A stretch of 64,000 nucleotides of DNA from Phyllobacteriaceae bacterium (GTDB lineage: Bacteria > Pseudomonadota > Alphaproteobacteria > Rhizobiales > Rhizobiaceae): the NCBI GenBank assembly GCA_016711085.1, contig JADJTR010000003.1, forward strand, positions 62,001 through 126,000, given 5' to 3'. Positions 52,464 through 62,540 of this stretch are shown here, one piece after another. Position 1 is the stretch's first letter. The number at the start of each line of letters is the position of its first letter. Both the position numbers and the translations under genes were made by a program. The notes beneath the pieces are model-generated. The model did not search any database. It was not told where the DNA came from and saw nothing but the letters and a program-made list of their open reading frames with translations.

Positions 52464-54092
52464 GTGAATCACGACGTTTTCAACCAGTCGCCGGCCTTTG
52501 TCGGCGGCAATGCCTTCCGGGCCGATCCTTTGCTGGTGCAAATGGCGGAGGATTTTTCGGCCGAGGCGCGCAAGGATCTCGACCTGACGGGCAAGTTCGT
52601 CATGAGCGCGGAGGCGCACGAACTGGCGCGGCTTGCCAACAGCGAAACGCCGCAATTGAGGACGTTCGACCGTTACGGCCATCGCATCGACCAGGTGGAG
52701 TTCCATCCCGCCTACCACGCGCTGATGCGCCGCTCGATCGCCTCGGGACTGCATTCCTCGGTGTGGGAGAACGCCGCCGGCGAACGCGGCAAGCGCCATC
52801 AGGTGCGCGCGGCGCGTTTCTACATGACCTCGGGGCTCGAATCCGGCCACCTTTGCCCGATCACCATGACCAGCGCGGCGCTCGCCGCCCTGATGGCCTC
52901 GTCACCCTTGTTCCGCGAATGGGCCCCGCGCGCCACGACACGCAAATACGATCACTCCAACAAGCCGCCGGCGGAGAAAACCGGTCTGACGCTCGGCATG
53001 GGCATGACCGAAAAGCAGGGCGGCACCGATGTGCGCGCCAACACCACCGGCGCGGCGCCGGCCGGCTCCGGCCTGTGGCGGCTGACCGGCCACAAATGGT
53101 TCATGTCGGCGCCGATGAGCGACGCTTTCCTGGTGTTGGCGCAGGCGGGCGAAGGCTTGTCGCTGTTCCTGGCGCCGCGCATCCTGTCGGACGGGCAGAC
53201 CAACGGCATGCGGTTCCAGCGCCTGAAGGACAAGCTCGGCAACCGCTCCAATGCGTCCTCGGAAGTCGAGTTCCACGGCACGCTGGCGCAGATGGTCGGC
53301 AATCCGGGCGAGGGCGTGCGCACCATCATGGACATGGTGACGCTGACGCGGCTCGATTGCGCGCTGGGTTCGGCCGGCTTCATGCGCTCCGGGCTCGCCG
53401 AAGCCGTTCACCACGCGCGCCATCGAACCGTGTTCCAGAAAAAGCTGATCGATCAGCCGCTGATGACGCGCGTGCTGGCCGACATGGCGCTCGATGTGGC
53501 CGCCGCGACGGCGCTGTCGTTCCGGCTGGCGCGCTCCTTCGACGAGGCGGCCAACGCCCGGCGCGACGCCGCCTGGGCGCGCCTGATGACGCCGGTGACC
53601 AAATACTGGGTATGCAAGATCGCACCGCCGCTGGTCTACGAGGCGATGGAGAGCCTTGGCGGCAATGGCTATGTCGAGGAAGCGCCGCTGGCGCGCCATT
53701 ACCGCGAAGCCCCGGTCAACGCCATCTGGGAAGGTTCGGGCAACGTCATGGCGCTCGACCTGCTCCGCGTGCTGCGCCGCACGCCCGACCTCTTCGAGGA
53801 AGTGCTTGCCGCCATCGGCGCCGATCTCGGGCCGGGCGGGGAGGGCACGCTCGGCGTGCTGCGCGCGGCGCGCGACGTGGCGATGAGCGACGAGGGGTCG
53901 GCCCGGTTTCTCATCGAGCAACTGGCGTTGGCGGCGGCGGCGGCGGAACTGCGCCGCCTCGGGGCGGGGCGCATCGCCGACGCCTTTGTCGAAACCCGCC
54001 TCGGCGGCCAGTGGCGCGGCTCCTACGGCATGCTCGGCGCGCGCCACGATGCGCGCCTCATCGTCGACACGCTGTTTCCGGAGATGGACTGA
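52464..54092 (+). CDS. AidB-like acyl-CoA dehydrogenase
   Basis: 542 residues from GTG 52464. The N-terminal extension, the domain TGLTLGMGMTEKQGGTDVRANTT (FAD-binding loop), LTGHKWFMSAPMSDAFLVLAQ, GVRTIMDMVTLTRLDCALGSAGFMR, and the C-terminal EAPLARHYREAPVNAIWEG (near the substrate/FAD region) fit the isovaleryl-CoA DH-N/AidB branch, in which AidB counters alkylation damage. GTG has a weak ribosome site. It is divergent from pyrB, with no other gene in the 158-bp gap. Confidence 0.88.
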   Translation: MNHDVFNQSPAFVGGNAFRADPLLVQMAEDFSAEARKDLDLTGKFVMSAEAHELARLANSETPQLRTFDRYGHRIDQVEFHPAYHALMRRSIASGLHSSVWENAAGERGKRHQVRAARFYMTSGLESGHLCPITMTSAALAALMASSPLFREWAPRATTRKYDHSNKPPAEKTGLTLGMGMTEKQGGTDVRANTTGAAPAGSGLWRLTGHKWFMSAPMSDAFLVLAQAGEGLSLFLAPRILSDGQTNGMRFQRLKDKLGNRSNASSEVEFHGTLAQMVGNPGEGVRTIMDMVTLTRLDCALGSAGFMRSGLAEAVHHARHRTVFQKKLIDQPLMTRVLADMALDVAAATALSFRLARSFDEAANARRDAAWARLMTPVTKYWVCKIAPPLVYEAMESLGGNGYVEEAPLARHYREAPVNAIWEGSGNVMALDLLRVLRRTPDLFEEVLAAIGADLGPGGEGTLGVLRAARDVAMSDEGSARFLIEQLALAAAAAELRRLGAGRIADAFVETRLGGQWRGSYGMLGARHDARLIVDTLFPEMD

Positions 54093-54181
54093 CAATCGGG
54101 CGCCTCGCCCGGCCCTGTGGAAATTAACCTTAAAAAAGTATTGACGTTGAACCGTCGGGCGGTCGCGTCCACAGTCCGGCC

Positions 54182-54748
54182 ATGACCCATGACGAGACAT
54201 TTCCCCGTCTGCTGTCCGCCGTCACGGCGGCGCACTGGACCGCGACATTCGGCGTCCTTGCCGTTTCGGCGCAGCAATGGCGCGCCGACGCGGCAGGGGC
54301 GGCGGTTTCGCGCCTGGTTTCGCCCCTTCTTGCCGGAAATCTCGCCCACCCGGCGGCGGCTTTTGCGCTGTCAGTTGTCTTCGCCGTGCTGGCTATGGCC
54401 TTTCTCTGGCTTTTCGCCACGGCGGTGCTGGAAACCACCCATGGGTCGGGCGAATATCGCGATGTGTCCCAGCTCGCCTATGCCGCCGGCATCGCCGGCG
54501 TGTCGCTGACCGGCGGGCTTGCCGCCATCGCCGGTTCGCTCGAGGCGCTGATGATGGCGAGCGCGTTGATCGCCGCGCTTTTCGCCTCGGCGTTGGCCAT
54601 CGGGGCCGGGCCGGCGGCGCTGCTCAACCGCAAGGGCCGGGCCGCGGCGACGATCGCCCGGCTGATGGCGGCGAAGGCCGCCGAAAACGCCCAGAACTCC
54701 AGATTCTCGCCGGTTTCGGCCGAGCTTCGCACCGGAAAGGACCGCTGA
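54182..54748 (+). CDS. Hypothetical membrane protein
   Basis: 188 residues with about three helices (about 60-85, 96-115 and 120-140) and a soluble, Ala-rich C-terminus. I recognise no family. The TGA at 54746-54748 overlaps the next gene's ATG by one base. Shared orientation and spacing suggest an operon with the next small membrane protein. Confidence 0.65.
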   Translation: MTHDETFPRLLSAVTAAHWTATFGVLAVSAQQWRADAAGAAVSRLVSPLLAGNLAHPAAAFALSVVFAVLAMAFLWLFATAVLETTHGSGEYRDVSQLAYAAGIAGVSLTGGLAAIAGSLEALMMASALIAALFASALAIGAGPAALLNRKGRAAATIARLMAAKAAENAQNSRFSPVSAELRTGKDR

Positions 54749-55053
54749 TGCGTTACATCCTCTATTTCTGGGCGGCGCCGCTCGGCTTTTTCTGGGCCTG
54801 GTATTTCCTTTCGGCCAATGATTTCGGTTATTTGTTCTTCACCCGGCAGACGCACGAATTCGCCTTCGATTTCTATGGCGCGATCCTCGGCATCGATCCG
54901 GCCACGATCCCGCCGATGGTGGCGCGCGCCTGCGTCTTCGACACGGCGGTGATCTTCTCGATCCTTGGTTTCCGCCGTCGGCGCGAAATCATGGCGTGGT
55001 GGAAAGCCCGGCGCGAAAAGACGTCGATCGAGGCGGCTCAGCCGAGCGCCTGA
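54748..55053 (+). CDS. Small membrane protein (probable DUF6105 family)
   Basis: 101 residues with two membrane helices: YFWAAPLGFFWAWYFLSANDFGYLFFT near the start and RACVFDTAVIFSILGF near 68-83, and a basic end RRRREIMAWWKARREK. The order resembles a Rhizobiales family I know as DUF6105; the match is from memory. It is convergent with ruvX, overlapping its last 16 bases. Confidence 0.65.
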   Translation: MRYILYFWAAPLGFFWAWYFLSANDFGYLFFTRQTHEFAFDFYGAILGIDPATIPPMVARACVFDTAVIFSILGFRRRREIMAWWKARREKTSIEAAQPSA

Positions 55054-55505
55054 AGCCGGTCGAGCACCCCCTGCAGAATGAAGGCGGCGGCGGCGGAATC
55101 AATCCGCTCCGCCCTTTTTTTGCGCGACACGTCCATGTCGATGAGGACGCGCTCGGCCGCCACCGTCGACAGGCGTTCGTCCCAATAGAGGAAGGGCAGC
55201 GGCGTCAGCCGCTCCATGTTGCGCACGAAGGCTTTCGTCGTCTGGGCGCGCGGGCCCGACGATCCGTCCATGTTGAGCGGCAGGCCGATGGCGATGGCGG
55301 CGACGCCGTCGGCGGCGAGCATTTTCAACAGCGCCTGCGCGTCGGCGGTGAATTTGGTCCGCCTGATCACCGGGCGGGGGTGGGCGAAAGCCAGCGACTG
55401 GTCGGAAACGGCGACGCCGATGGTCTTGTCGCCGAGATCGAGACCGGCAAGCGCGCCGCCGGCCGCGAGTATATCCTTGAGCGCTTCGATTTCGATGGCC
55501 GCCAT
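55038..55505 (-). CDS. ruvX: Holliday junction resolvase RuvX/YqgF
   Basis: 155 residues from ATG 55505. RNase H-like fold: AGLDLGDKTIGVAVSDQSLAFAHP, which carries the first catalytic Asp; IAIGLPLNMDGSSGPRAQ with the second acidic site; LPFLYWDERLSTVAAERVL and the late ERIDSAAAAFILQGVLD with the third. YqgF proteins also act in 16S rRNA 5' end processing. It stands alone on the minus strand. Confidence 0.93.
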   Translation of the reverse strand: MAAIEIEALKDILAAGGALAGLDLGDKTIGVAVSDQSLAFAHPRPVIRRTKFTADAQALLKMLAADGVAAIAIGLPLNMDGSSGPRAQTTKAFVRNMERLTPLPFLYWDERLSTVAAERVLIDMDVSRKKRAERIDSAAAAFILQGVLDRLQALG

Positions 55506-55581
55506 GCGGTCTGTCCTTGCCGCCCGCACGCCGGCGGACCTATGCTCGGGTTACGGGAGTCTCGCGAGGTTTGAAAGCGCC

Positions 55582-56289
55582 ATGAACATCACCTGGTACG
55601 GCCATTCCGCCTTCCGCATCGATGTCGACGCCGCGGCGATCCTCATCGATCCGTTTTTCACCGGCAATCCGTCGTGGGGCAAGGGCTGGGACGGGCCGGC
55701 CGAGGGCGCCACCCACGTGCTGCTCACCCATGGCCATAGCGACCATGTCGGCGACGCGGCCGAAATCCTGAAGGCGTCCGGCGCGCAGCTCGTCGCCAAT
55801 TTCGAGATTTGCCGCTTTCTGGTCGGGCAGGGGGTGTCGGAAAAGCGCATCAACCCCGGCAATTTCGGCGGGACGGTCGATTGCGGCGGATTCACCGTCA
55901 CGTTCGTGCGCGCCGACCACTCCTCCTCGTTTCGCAACGAAGGCGGCGAAGCCATCTACCTCGGCAATCCGGGCGGGCTGGTCCTGCATTTCCCCGACGC
56001 GCCAACCGTCTACGCCTTTGGCGACACCGATATTTTCTCGGACATGGCGCTGATCGACGAGTTGCATGCGCCCGATATCGGCCTCGTGCCGGTCGGCGAC
56101 CGCTTCACCATGGGCGGCGCTGTGGCGGCGCTCGCCTGCCGGCGTTATTTCCATTTCGACGCGGTCATTCCGTGCCACTACGCCACTTACGGCATGCTCG
56201 ACCCTACGGCCGAAAAATTCGTCGCCGGCATGGAGGGCGCGAATGCCCGCGTTCTGACGCCGAAACCCGGCGATACGATATCCTTTTGA
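55582..56289 (+). CDS. UPF0173 metal-dependent hydrolase (metallo-beta-lactamase fold)
   Basis: 235 residues starting at ATG 55582. The zinc-binding signature HGHSDH is in VLLTHGHSDHVGDAAE (about 48-63). Other metal ligand positions are in VRADHSSSF and FGDTDIFSDM, and the late CHYATYG. The UlaG-like family is annotated as UPF0173; substrate unknown. The order next to ruvX and gatC is common in Rhizobiales. Confidence 0.92.
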   Translation: MNITWYGHSAFRIDVDAAAILIDPFFTGNPSWGKGWDGPAEGATHVLLTHGHSDHVGDAAEILKASGAQLVANFEICRFLVGQGVSEKRINPGNFGGTVDCGGFTVTFVRADHSSSFRNEGGEAIYLGNPGGLVLHFPDAPTVYAFGDTDIFSDMALIDELHAPDIGLVPVGDRFTMGGAVAALACRRYFHFDAVIPCHYATYGMLDPTAEKFVAGMEGANARVLTPKPGDTISF

Positions 56290-56306
56290 CAACCGGAGCC
56301 GCCCCC

Positions 56307-56720
56307 ATGCGCCGTATCTTGTTTTCGCTCATCATATCCGCCTCGCCCGCTTTGGCTGAGGAACCGTCGCCCGCCGCATCGATCATCGACGGGGTCTACA
56401 TGACCCAGGAGGATTTATGCGCCAGGGCCAAGGCCGAAGGGGTCGAAGCGGTGGCGGAAGAGGGCAATCTTGTCCTCCACGCCGGCAAGCTCGAAAGCAT
56501 CGAGTACCATTGCGATTTCGTCGACGTGATAAAGGTCAATGACATTGCGCTCGTCATCACGGCGTGGTGCGAGGAGCCGGACTTTGCCTTTCCCGACCTG
56601 ATTTCGGTGACCAAGCGCAACGACACAACCATCCAGCTCTCATCCGTTCGCGATCAGCCGGAACTGCCGAGCGGCAATTCCGGCACATGGGTCAAGTGCG
56701 AAGGCGTTTCCATGCCGTGA
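56307..56720 (+). CDS. Hypothetical secreted protein
   Basis: 137 residues with a clear signal peptide, MRRILFSLIISASPALA, cleaved near residue 17. The mature part has four Cys, two of which lie at LCARAKA and YHCDFVD, and two at TAWCEEP and WVKCEG, suggesting disulfides in the periplasm. I recognise no family. The start follows an AACCGGAG sequence seven bases upstream. It is 17 bp after the UPF0173 stop. Confidence 0.68.
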   Translation: MRRILFSLIISASPALAEEPSPAASIIDGVYMTQEDLCARAKAEGVEAVAEEGNLVLHAGKLESIEYHCDFVDVIKVNDIALVITAWCEEPDFAFPDLISVTKRNDTTIQLSSVRDQPELPSGNSGTWVKCEGVSMP

Positions 56721-56783
56721 GGCGCGGTTGCCGAATTCGCGTCTCGTCGCTATAGCCGCCGCAACCAACCGGAATACCCCGCC

Positions 56784-57071
56784 ATGTCCGTCGACCTGAA
56801 GACCGTCAAGCGCGTCGCCCATCTCGCCCGTCTCGCCGTTTCCGAAGCGGACGCGGTGCGCATGCAGGGCGAGTTGAACGCCATTTTGGGCTTTGTCGAA
56901 CAACTGGACGAGGTCGATATCGCCGGCGTCGAACCGATGACATCGGTGACGCCGATGGCGATGAAGAAACGCATCGACGCGGTGACCGATGGCGGCATCG
57001 CCGACAGAATCGTCGCCAACGCGCCGGCGACGATGGTGAATTTCTTCCTCGTGCCGAAGGTGGTGGAGTAG
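56784..57071 (+). CDS. gatC: Asp-tRNA(Asn)/Glu-tRNA(Gln) amidotransferase subunit GatC
   Basis: A 95-residue GatC: DLKTVKRVAHLARLAVSEADA, NAILGFVEQLDEVDIAGVEPMTSVTPM. It wraps GatA and GatB in the transamidosome that makes Gln-tRNA(Gln) and Asn-tRNA(Asn) by the indirect route. A GNAT gene intervenes before gatA. gatB is not in the window. Confidence 0.96.
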   Translation: MSVDLKTVKRVAHLARLAVSEADAVRMQGELNAILGFVEQLDEVDIAGVEPMTSVTPMAMKKRIDAVTDGGIADRIVANAPATMVNFFLVPKVVE

Positions 57072-57075
57072 TTCC

Positions 57076-57536
57076 GTGACCGCCATCGCCATCGAGACGC
57101 CCTTGCAGGACGACATTCGCCGCCTCGTCGCCGACCTCAACGCCTACATGATCCCGCTGACCCCGCGCGAATTCCAGTTCCAGCTGACGGCCGAACAGAT
57201 GGCGGAGCCGTCGGTGACGCTGTTCGTCGCCCGCGATGAAGCCGGCGCGGCCATCGGCATGGGGGCGCTGAAAGTTCACGGCGATGGCCTCGGCGAGGTC
57301 AAACGCATGTACACGCTGCCGCAAGCGCGGGGTCAACGCATCGGATCGGCGCTGCTCGGCCATATCGAGGATCTGGCGCGCCGGCGCGGATTGACCGTGC
57401 TGAAGCTCGAAACCGGCGAAGCGCCGGGATTCGAGGAAGCCTGGCGCCTGTACGAACGCGGCGGCTTCACCGTCTGCGGCGCGTTTCTCGACTATCCCGA
57501 TTCCGGTTTTTCCCGTTTCTACGAAAAGAAGATCGC

Positions 57537-57540
<4 letters not shown>
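57076..57540 (+). CDS. GNAT-family N-acetyltransferase between gatC and gatA
   Basis: 154 residues from GTG 57076. The CoA-binding loop is VKRMYTLPQARGQRIGSALLGHIEDLARRRG, with QARGQRIGSA matching Q/RxxGxG/A. It is five bases after gatC, and its TGA overlaps gatA by four. The acceptor is unknown; the position could mean a tRNA- or amidotransferase-linked role, or mere hitch-hiking. Confidence 0.88.
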
Positions 57541-59018
<1,478 letters not shown>

Positions 59019-59045
59019 TTGCGGCTTTGGCAAATCGGGGCTGAA

Positions 59046-59840
59046 ATGTTTTTCCCGATTTCCAAGATCGTCGGTTTCCTGATCGAGCCGCTCAGCCTGA
59101 TCGCCGTCCTCGCCGGATTGGCGGGTGTGGCCATCCTGTTCAACCGGCGCAAATTGGGTTTCGTCTTCGCGCTCCTCGCCTTCCTGATCGCTGCTGTCGG
59201 CGGCTGGACCACGGCCGGCACGATGGCGCTCGCCGTGCTGGAGGACCGGTTTGCCCGCCCGGTTCGCATGCCCGCCGACGTGACGGGGGTCATCGTGCTT
59301 GGCGGCGGCTTCGAGGGCGGGGTGAGCGCGGCGCGCGGGCAGGCGGAACTGCGCGATTCCGGCGACCGCTTCGTCGAAGCGGCGATTCTGGCCAGAACCT
59401 ACCCGATGGCGAAAATCGTCGTCGCTGGCGGCAATGGCGGCCTCGTTTCCGACGGTTCGACCGACGCGGAACTGGCGCCTGGCTTTTTCGCCCGCTTCGG
59501 CATCGGTCCGGAACGGCTGATCCTCGAGGGCAAATCGCGCAACACCGACGAAAACGCCCGCTTCGTCGCCGAACTGATCCAACCGCAACCGGGCGAGACA
59601 TGGCTGCTGGTCACCTCGGCCTATCACATGCCACGCTCGGTCGGGCTATTCCGCAAGGCCGGGCTGGCGGTGACGCCGTGGCCGGTAGACTACCGGACAT
59701 CCGGCCGGCCGCGCCCGCGCGCGGTCGGAGGCACGCCGATCTCCAATATGACCGAATCTTCCATCGCCGTGCGCGAATGGGTCGGGTTGGCGGCGTATTT
59801 CGCGCTCCGCCGCATCGACGATGTTTTCCCTGCGCCGTAA
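59046..59840 (+). CDS. YdcF/ElyC-like (DUF218) membrane protein
   Basis: 264 residues from ATG 59046. Two N-terminal membrane segments (about 8-30, 35-55) precede a periplasmic DUF218 domain: VIVLGGGFEGG, KIVVAGGNGGL, SRNTDENARFVAELI and LLVTSAYHMPRSVGLFRKAG. ElyC-like proteins act in envelope lipid/peptidoglycan homeostasis. The TAA stop is at the tip of the inverted-repeat element starting 59839. Confidence 0.9.
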   Translation: MFFPISKIVGFLIEPLSLIAVLAGLAGVAILFNRRKLGFVFALLAFLIAAVGGWTTAGTMALAVLEDRFARPVRMPADVTGVIVLGGGFEGGVSAARGQAELRDSGDRFVEAAILARTYPMAKIVVAGGNGGLVSDGSTDAELAPGFFARFGIGPERLILEGKSRNTDENARFVAELIQPQPGETWLLVTSAYHMPRSVGLFRKAGLAVTPWPVDYRTSGRPRPRAVGGTPISNMTESSIAVREWVGLAAYFALRRIDDVFPAP

Positions 59841-59929
59841 TTTCAGGGACAGTTTACTTTATTCAAAAATCGGAACGAAAAGCGCCGTCTTCCGCATGAA
59901 TTGGAATAAAGTAAACTGTCCCTGAAATT
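59839..59929. repeat. 91-bp palindromic (REP/MITE-like) element
   Basis: Perfect 26-bp arms, 59839-59864 and 59904-59929, are separated by 39 bp. The arm starts AATTTCAGGGACAGTTTAC. Elements tipped with CAGGGACAGT are common next to REP-associated tyrosine transposases in proteobacteria. It overlaps the stop codon of the YdcF-like gene. No coding frame inside. Confidence 0.85.
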
Positions 59930-60021
59930 GTGTCGCTGCCGGACCAGTGCGCGGCGTTGGCGCTGGCGCCGACCGCGCATTTGCCCTCGAATATCGGGCG
60001 AACCAGGAAAGCCCGTCGCCC

Positions 60022-61421
60022 ATGTTCCTCTCCGTCTTCGACCTGTTCAAGATCGGCATCGGCCCGTCCTCGTCGCACACGATGGGGCCGATGGTGGCGG
60101 CGCGGCGTTTTCTCGACGAAATCCTCGGCGACGACTGGCCGCGCCCCTCCGGCGCGAGGATCGCCCGCCTGGGGGCCAGCCTGCACGGTTCGCTCGCGTT
60201 CACCGGCGTCGGGCATCATACCGATCAGGCGGTGACGCTCGGCCTCGCCGGCTTCGCGCCCGACACGATCGATCCGGACGCGGTCGCAGGCATCATCGCC
60301 TCAATCGGGCGCAGCCGCCGGGTGACGCCCGAGGGCCATGGCGCCGGTTATGATTTCGATCCTGCCAGGGACCTGGTCTTCGACCGCAAGACGCCGCTGC
60401 CCGGCCACGCCAACGGCATGAGCCTGTCGGCTTTCGACGGCAATGACCGGTTGCTGCTGAAGCGTGTCTACTATTCCATCGGCGGCGGCTTCGTCGTCTC
60501 GGAGGAAGAATTGCAGCGGATACGGCAGAAGGCGGAGACTGCGCCGAAAAACGTGCCGTACCCCTTCGCCAACGCCCGCCAGATGCTGGCGATGGCGGCG
60601 AAATCCGGCCTGTCCATCGCCGAAATGAAGCGCGCCAACGAAATCCGCGTGCAAGGTGCGGAAGCCCTCGACGCCGGCCTCGACGCGGTGTGGGCGGCGA
60701 TGAGCGGCTGCATCGATCGCGGCCTGGCCCATGAAGGCGTCATGCCGGGCGGGCTGAAGGTGCGTCGCCGCGCCAAGGCGCTGCATGACAAGTTGAACGA
60801 GGAATGGCGCACCAACCGGCCCAATCCGCTGCTCGCCAATGACTGGCTGTCGGTCTACGCCATGGCGGTCAACGAGGAGAATGCCTCCGGCGGGCGTATT
60901 GTCACCGCTCCGACCAACGGGGCGGCGGGCGTCATCCCGGCGGTGCTGCGTTATTTCCTGCATTTCCACCCCGAGGCCGACCGCCAGGCGATCCACGATT
61001 TCCTGCTGACGGCGGCGGCGATCGGCGGCATCATCAAGCACAACGCCTCGATCTCGGGCGCCGAAGTCGGCTGCCAGGGCGAGGTCGGGTCGGCCTCGGC
61101 GATGGCGGCGGCGGGGCTCGCCGCCGTGCTCGGCGGCAATCCGGAACAGGTGGAAAACGCCGCCGAAATCGCGCTCGAGCATCATCTCGGCATGACCTGC
61201 GATCCCGTCGCCGGTCTCGTCCAGGTGCCGTGCATCGAGCGTAACGCGCTGGGGGCGGTGAAGGCGGTCACGGCCGCCTCGCTCGCCATCAAGGGCGACG
61301 GCAAGCATTTCGTCCATCTCGACGCGGCGATCGAGACCATGCGCCAGACCGGCCACGACATGAACGCCAAATACAAGGAAACGAGCTGGGCGGCCTCGCC
61401 GTCAATGTGGTGGAGTGCTGA
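60022..61421 (+). CDS. sdaA: L-serine ammonia-lyase (SdaA-type), frameshifted at the C-terminus
   Basis: Iron-sulfur serine dehydratase, converting L-serine to pyruvate and ammonia. The start ATG 60022 gives FLSVFDLFKIGIGPSSSHTMGPM. The [4Fe-4S] Cys are expected in EVGCQGEVGSA, GMTCDPVAGLVQVPC and nearby. SGGRIVTAPTNGAAGVIPAVL is also typical. Near 61386, in ETS(L)GGLAVNVVEC, one base (C) is missing; if restored, the gene ends at TGA 61421 with about 466 residues. As given, the frame runs to 61530 with a nonsense tail. Confidence 0.93.
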
Positions 61422-61684
61422 CCGTGTCGGCGCGCGGCGAGATCGCCACCGCGCTCGACCGCCTCGAAGCGGCCGGTTTCGCAATGGGGCCGGCGTGGAC
61501 GACAGGCCACGAATTGGCGCAGGCGCATGAGGGCGAGACGCTCTTCGACCGGCTGCATGCGCTGTTGCACCGCATCGAAGGCGATGAATGGAATGCCGGC
61601 TATTGGTACCGGCGCGCCGGCGTTCCGGCAAGGGACGGGCCTTTCGCCGACGAGGCGGCGGCCTTGCGGTCCGCCATCGCCTGA
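61415..61684 (+). CDS. Hypothetical protein
   Basis: 89 residues, starting at GTG 61415 (or GTG 61424), overlapping the corrected sdaA stop. Sequence is ALDRLEAAGFAMGPAWTTGHELAQ...RLHALLHRIEGDEWNAGYWYRRAGVP, which resembles a short Rhizobiales family of unknown function. The position suggests coexpression with sdaA. Ribosome site is weak. Confidence 0.6.
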   Translation: MLTVSARGEIATALDRLEAAGFAMGPAWTTGHELAQAHEGETLFDRLHALLHRIEGDEWNAGYWYRRAGVPARDGPFADEAAALRSAIA

Positions 61685-61738
61685 CCTCTGTGTTGTGGAT
61701 CGCCGGCCGCGCCGGCTTTTCCGCGGGACCCTGGATGT

Positions 61739-62009
61739 CTAGGGTCAGGACCCATTGAATTGACTGAAATGGCGTTCCAGATGGCGAGAGATGCAAGGAG
61801 AAGCCCGATGAACGGGGTTTTCCCCCCCGGTCGAGGGGTTTGACGCAGCAGGTCGAAGCCAGATGGAACGTCCTTCGGATCGGGCCGATTTGCACGGACT
61901 GCTTTGTCACAAGCCCTTGAAAGGCTTCAGCCTTCCTACGGACTTGCTTCGCGCATCCGCGCAAATCCGCTCCGACCATTTCAGCCAATTCAATGGGTCC
62001 TGACCCTAG
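61739..62009. mobile_element. 271-bp MITE-like element with 34-bp inverted repeats
   Basis: Arms 61739-61772 and 61976-62009 match over 34 bp with a single mismatch (ACTG vs CAGC region). They begin CTAGGGTCAGGACCCATTG. The 203-bp core has no credible gene; a C7 tract occurs near 61824. No target-site duplication is obvious. The right arm ends ten bases before the DUF1489 start codon, so the element supplies that gene's ribosome-binding region. It lies in a 334-bp gap without genes. Confidence 0.85.
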
Positions 62010-62018
62010 GTTTGCGCC

Positions 62019-62441
62019 ATGGCCCTGCATCTCATCAAGCTCTGCGTCGGTTGCGACACCATCGAGGACGAACTCGACTGGATGGCGCAAAACCGGCGCA
62101 TTCACGGGACGGGGTGGAAACATGTCCACGTCACCCGCATGACGCCGAAGCGGGCCGCCGAAATCCTCGATGGCGGTTCGCTCTACTGGGTCATGAAGGG
62201 AGACGTGCGCTGCCGCGAGGCGATTACCGGGCTTCGCGCCGTGACCGGTAGCGACGGAATAGGGCGCTGCGCCATCGAATTGTCGGGCGAACTGGTGCCG
62301 ACGCGGTTCCAGCCGCGCCGGCCGTTCCAGGGCTGGCGCTACCTCGAGGCGAAGGACGCGCCGCCCGACCTTTCCGGCGGCGAGGCGGCCGACATGCCGG
62401 AGGATCTGCGCCGCGAACTCGCCGCGCTTGGACTGATGTAG
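62019..62441 (+). CDS. DUF1489-family protein
   Basis: 140 residues: ALHLIKLCVGCDTIEDELDWMAQN, HVTRMTPKRAAEILDGGSLYWVMKGDVRCREAI, ELVPTRFQPRRPFQGWRYLEAKDAPPDL. This family is restricted to alphaproteobacteria; function unknown. The start ATG 62019 is only ten bases after the MITE arm, and no clear Shine-Dalgarno is seen, so its expression may depend on the element. Confidence 0.88.
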   Translation: MALHLIKLCVGCDTIEDELDWMAQNRRIHGTGWKHVHVTRMTPKRAAEILDGGSLYWVMKGDVRCREAITGLRAVTGSDGIGRCAIELSGELVPTRFQPRRPFQGWRYLEAKDAPPDLSGGEAADMPEDLRRELAALGLM

Positions 62442-62511
62442 CAAGCGCGCGCTAACCCTGATTCGCCTTTGCGCCGGCGATTCATTGAATTTTGCCGGTT
62501 GCGTGCGCACT

Positions 62512-62536
62512 ATCCCGTGGGGAACGGGATTTTTTT
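62512..62536 (+). terminator. Hairpin plus T-tract ending just before mipZ
   Basis: Arms ATCCCGT (62512-62518) and ACGGGAT (62524-62530) with loop GGGGA are followed by T6, so T7 with the end of the arm. The structure looks like an intrinsic terminator for DUF1489, but ends four bases before the likely mipZ ATG 62541, where it could also act as an attenuator if transcription starts upstream. Confidence 0.6.
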
Positions 62537-62540
62537 GTAC

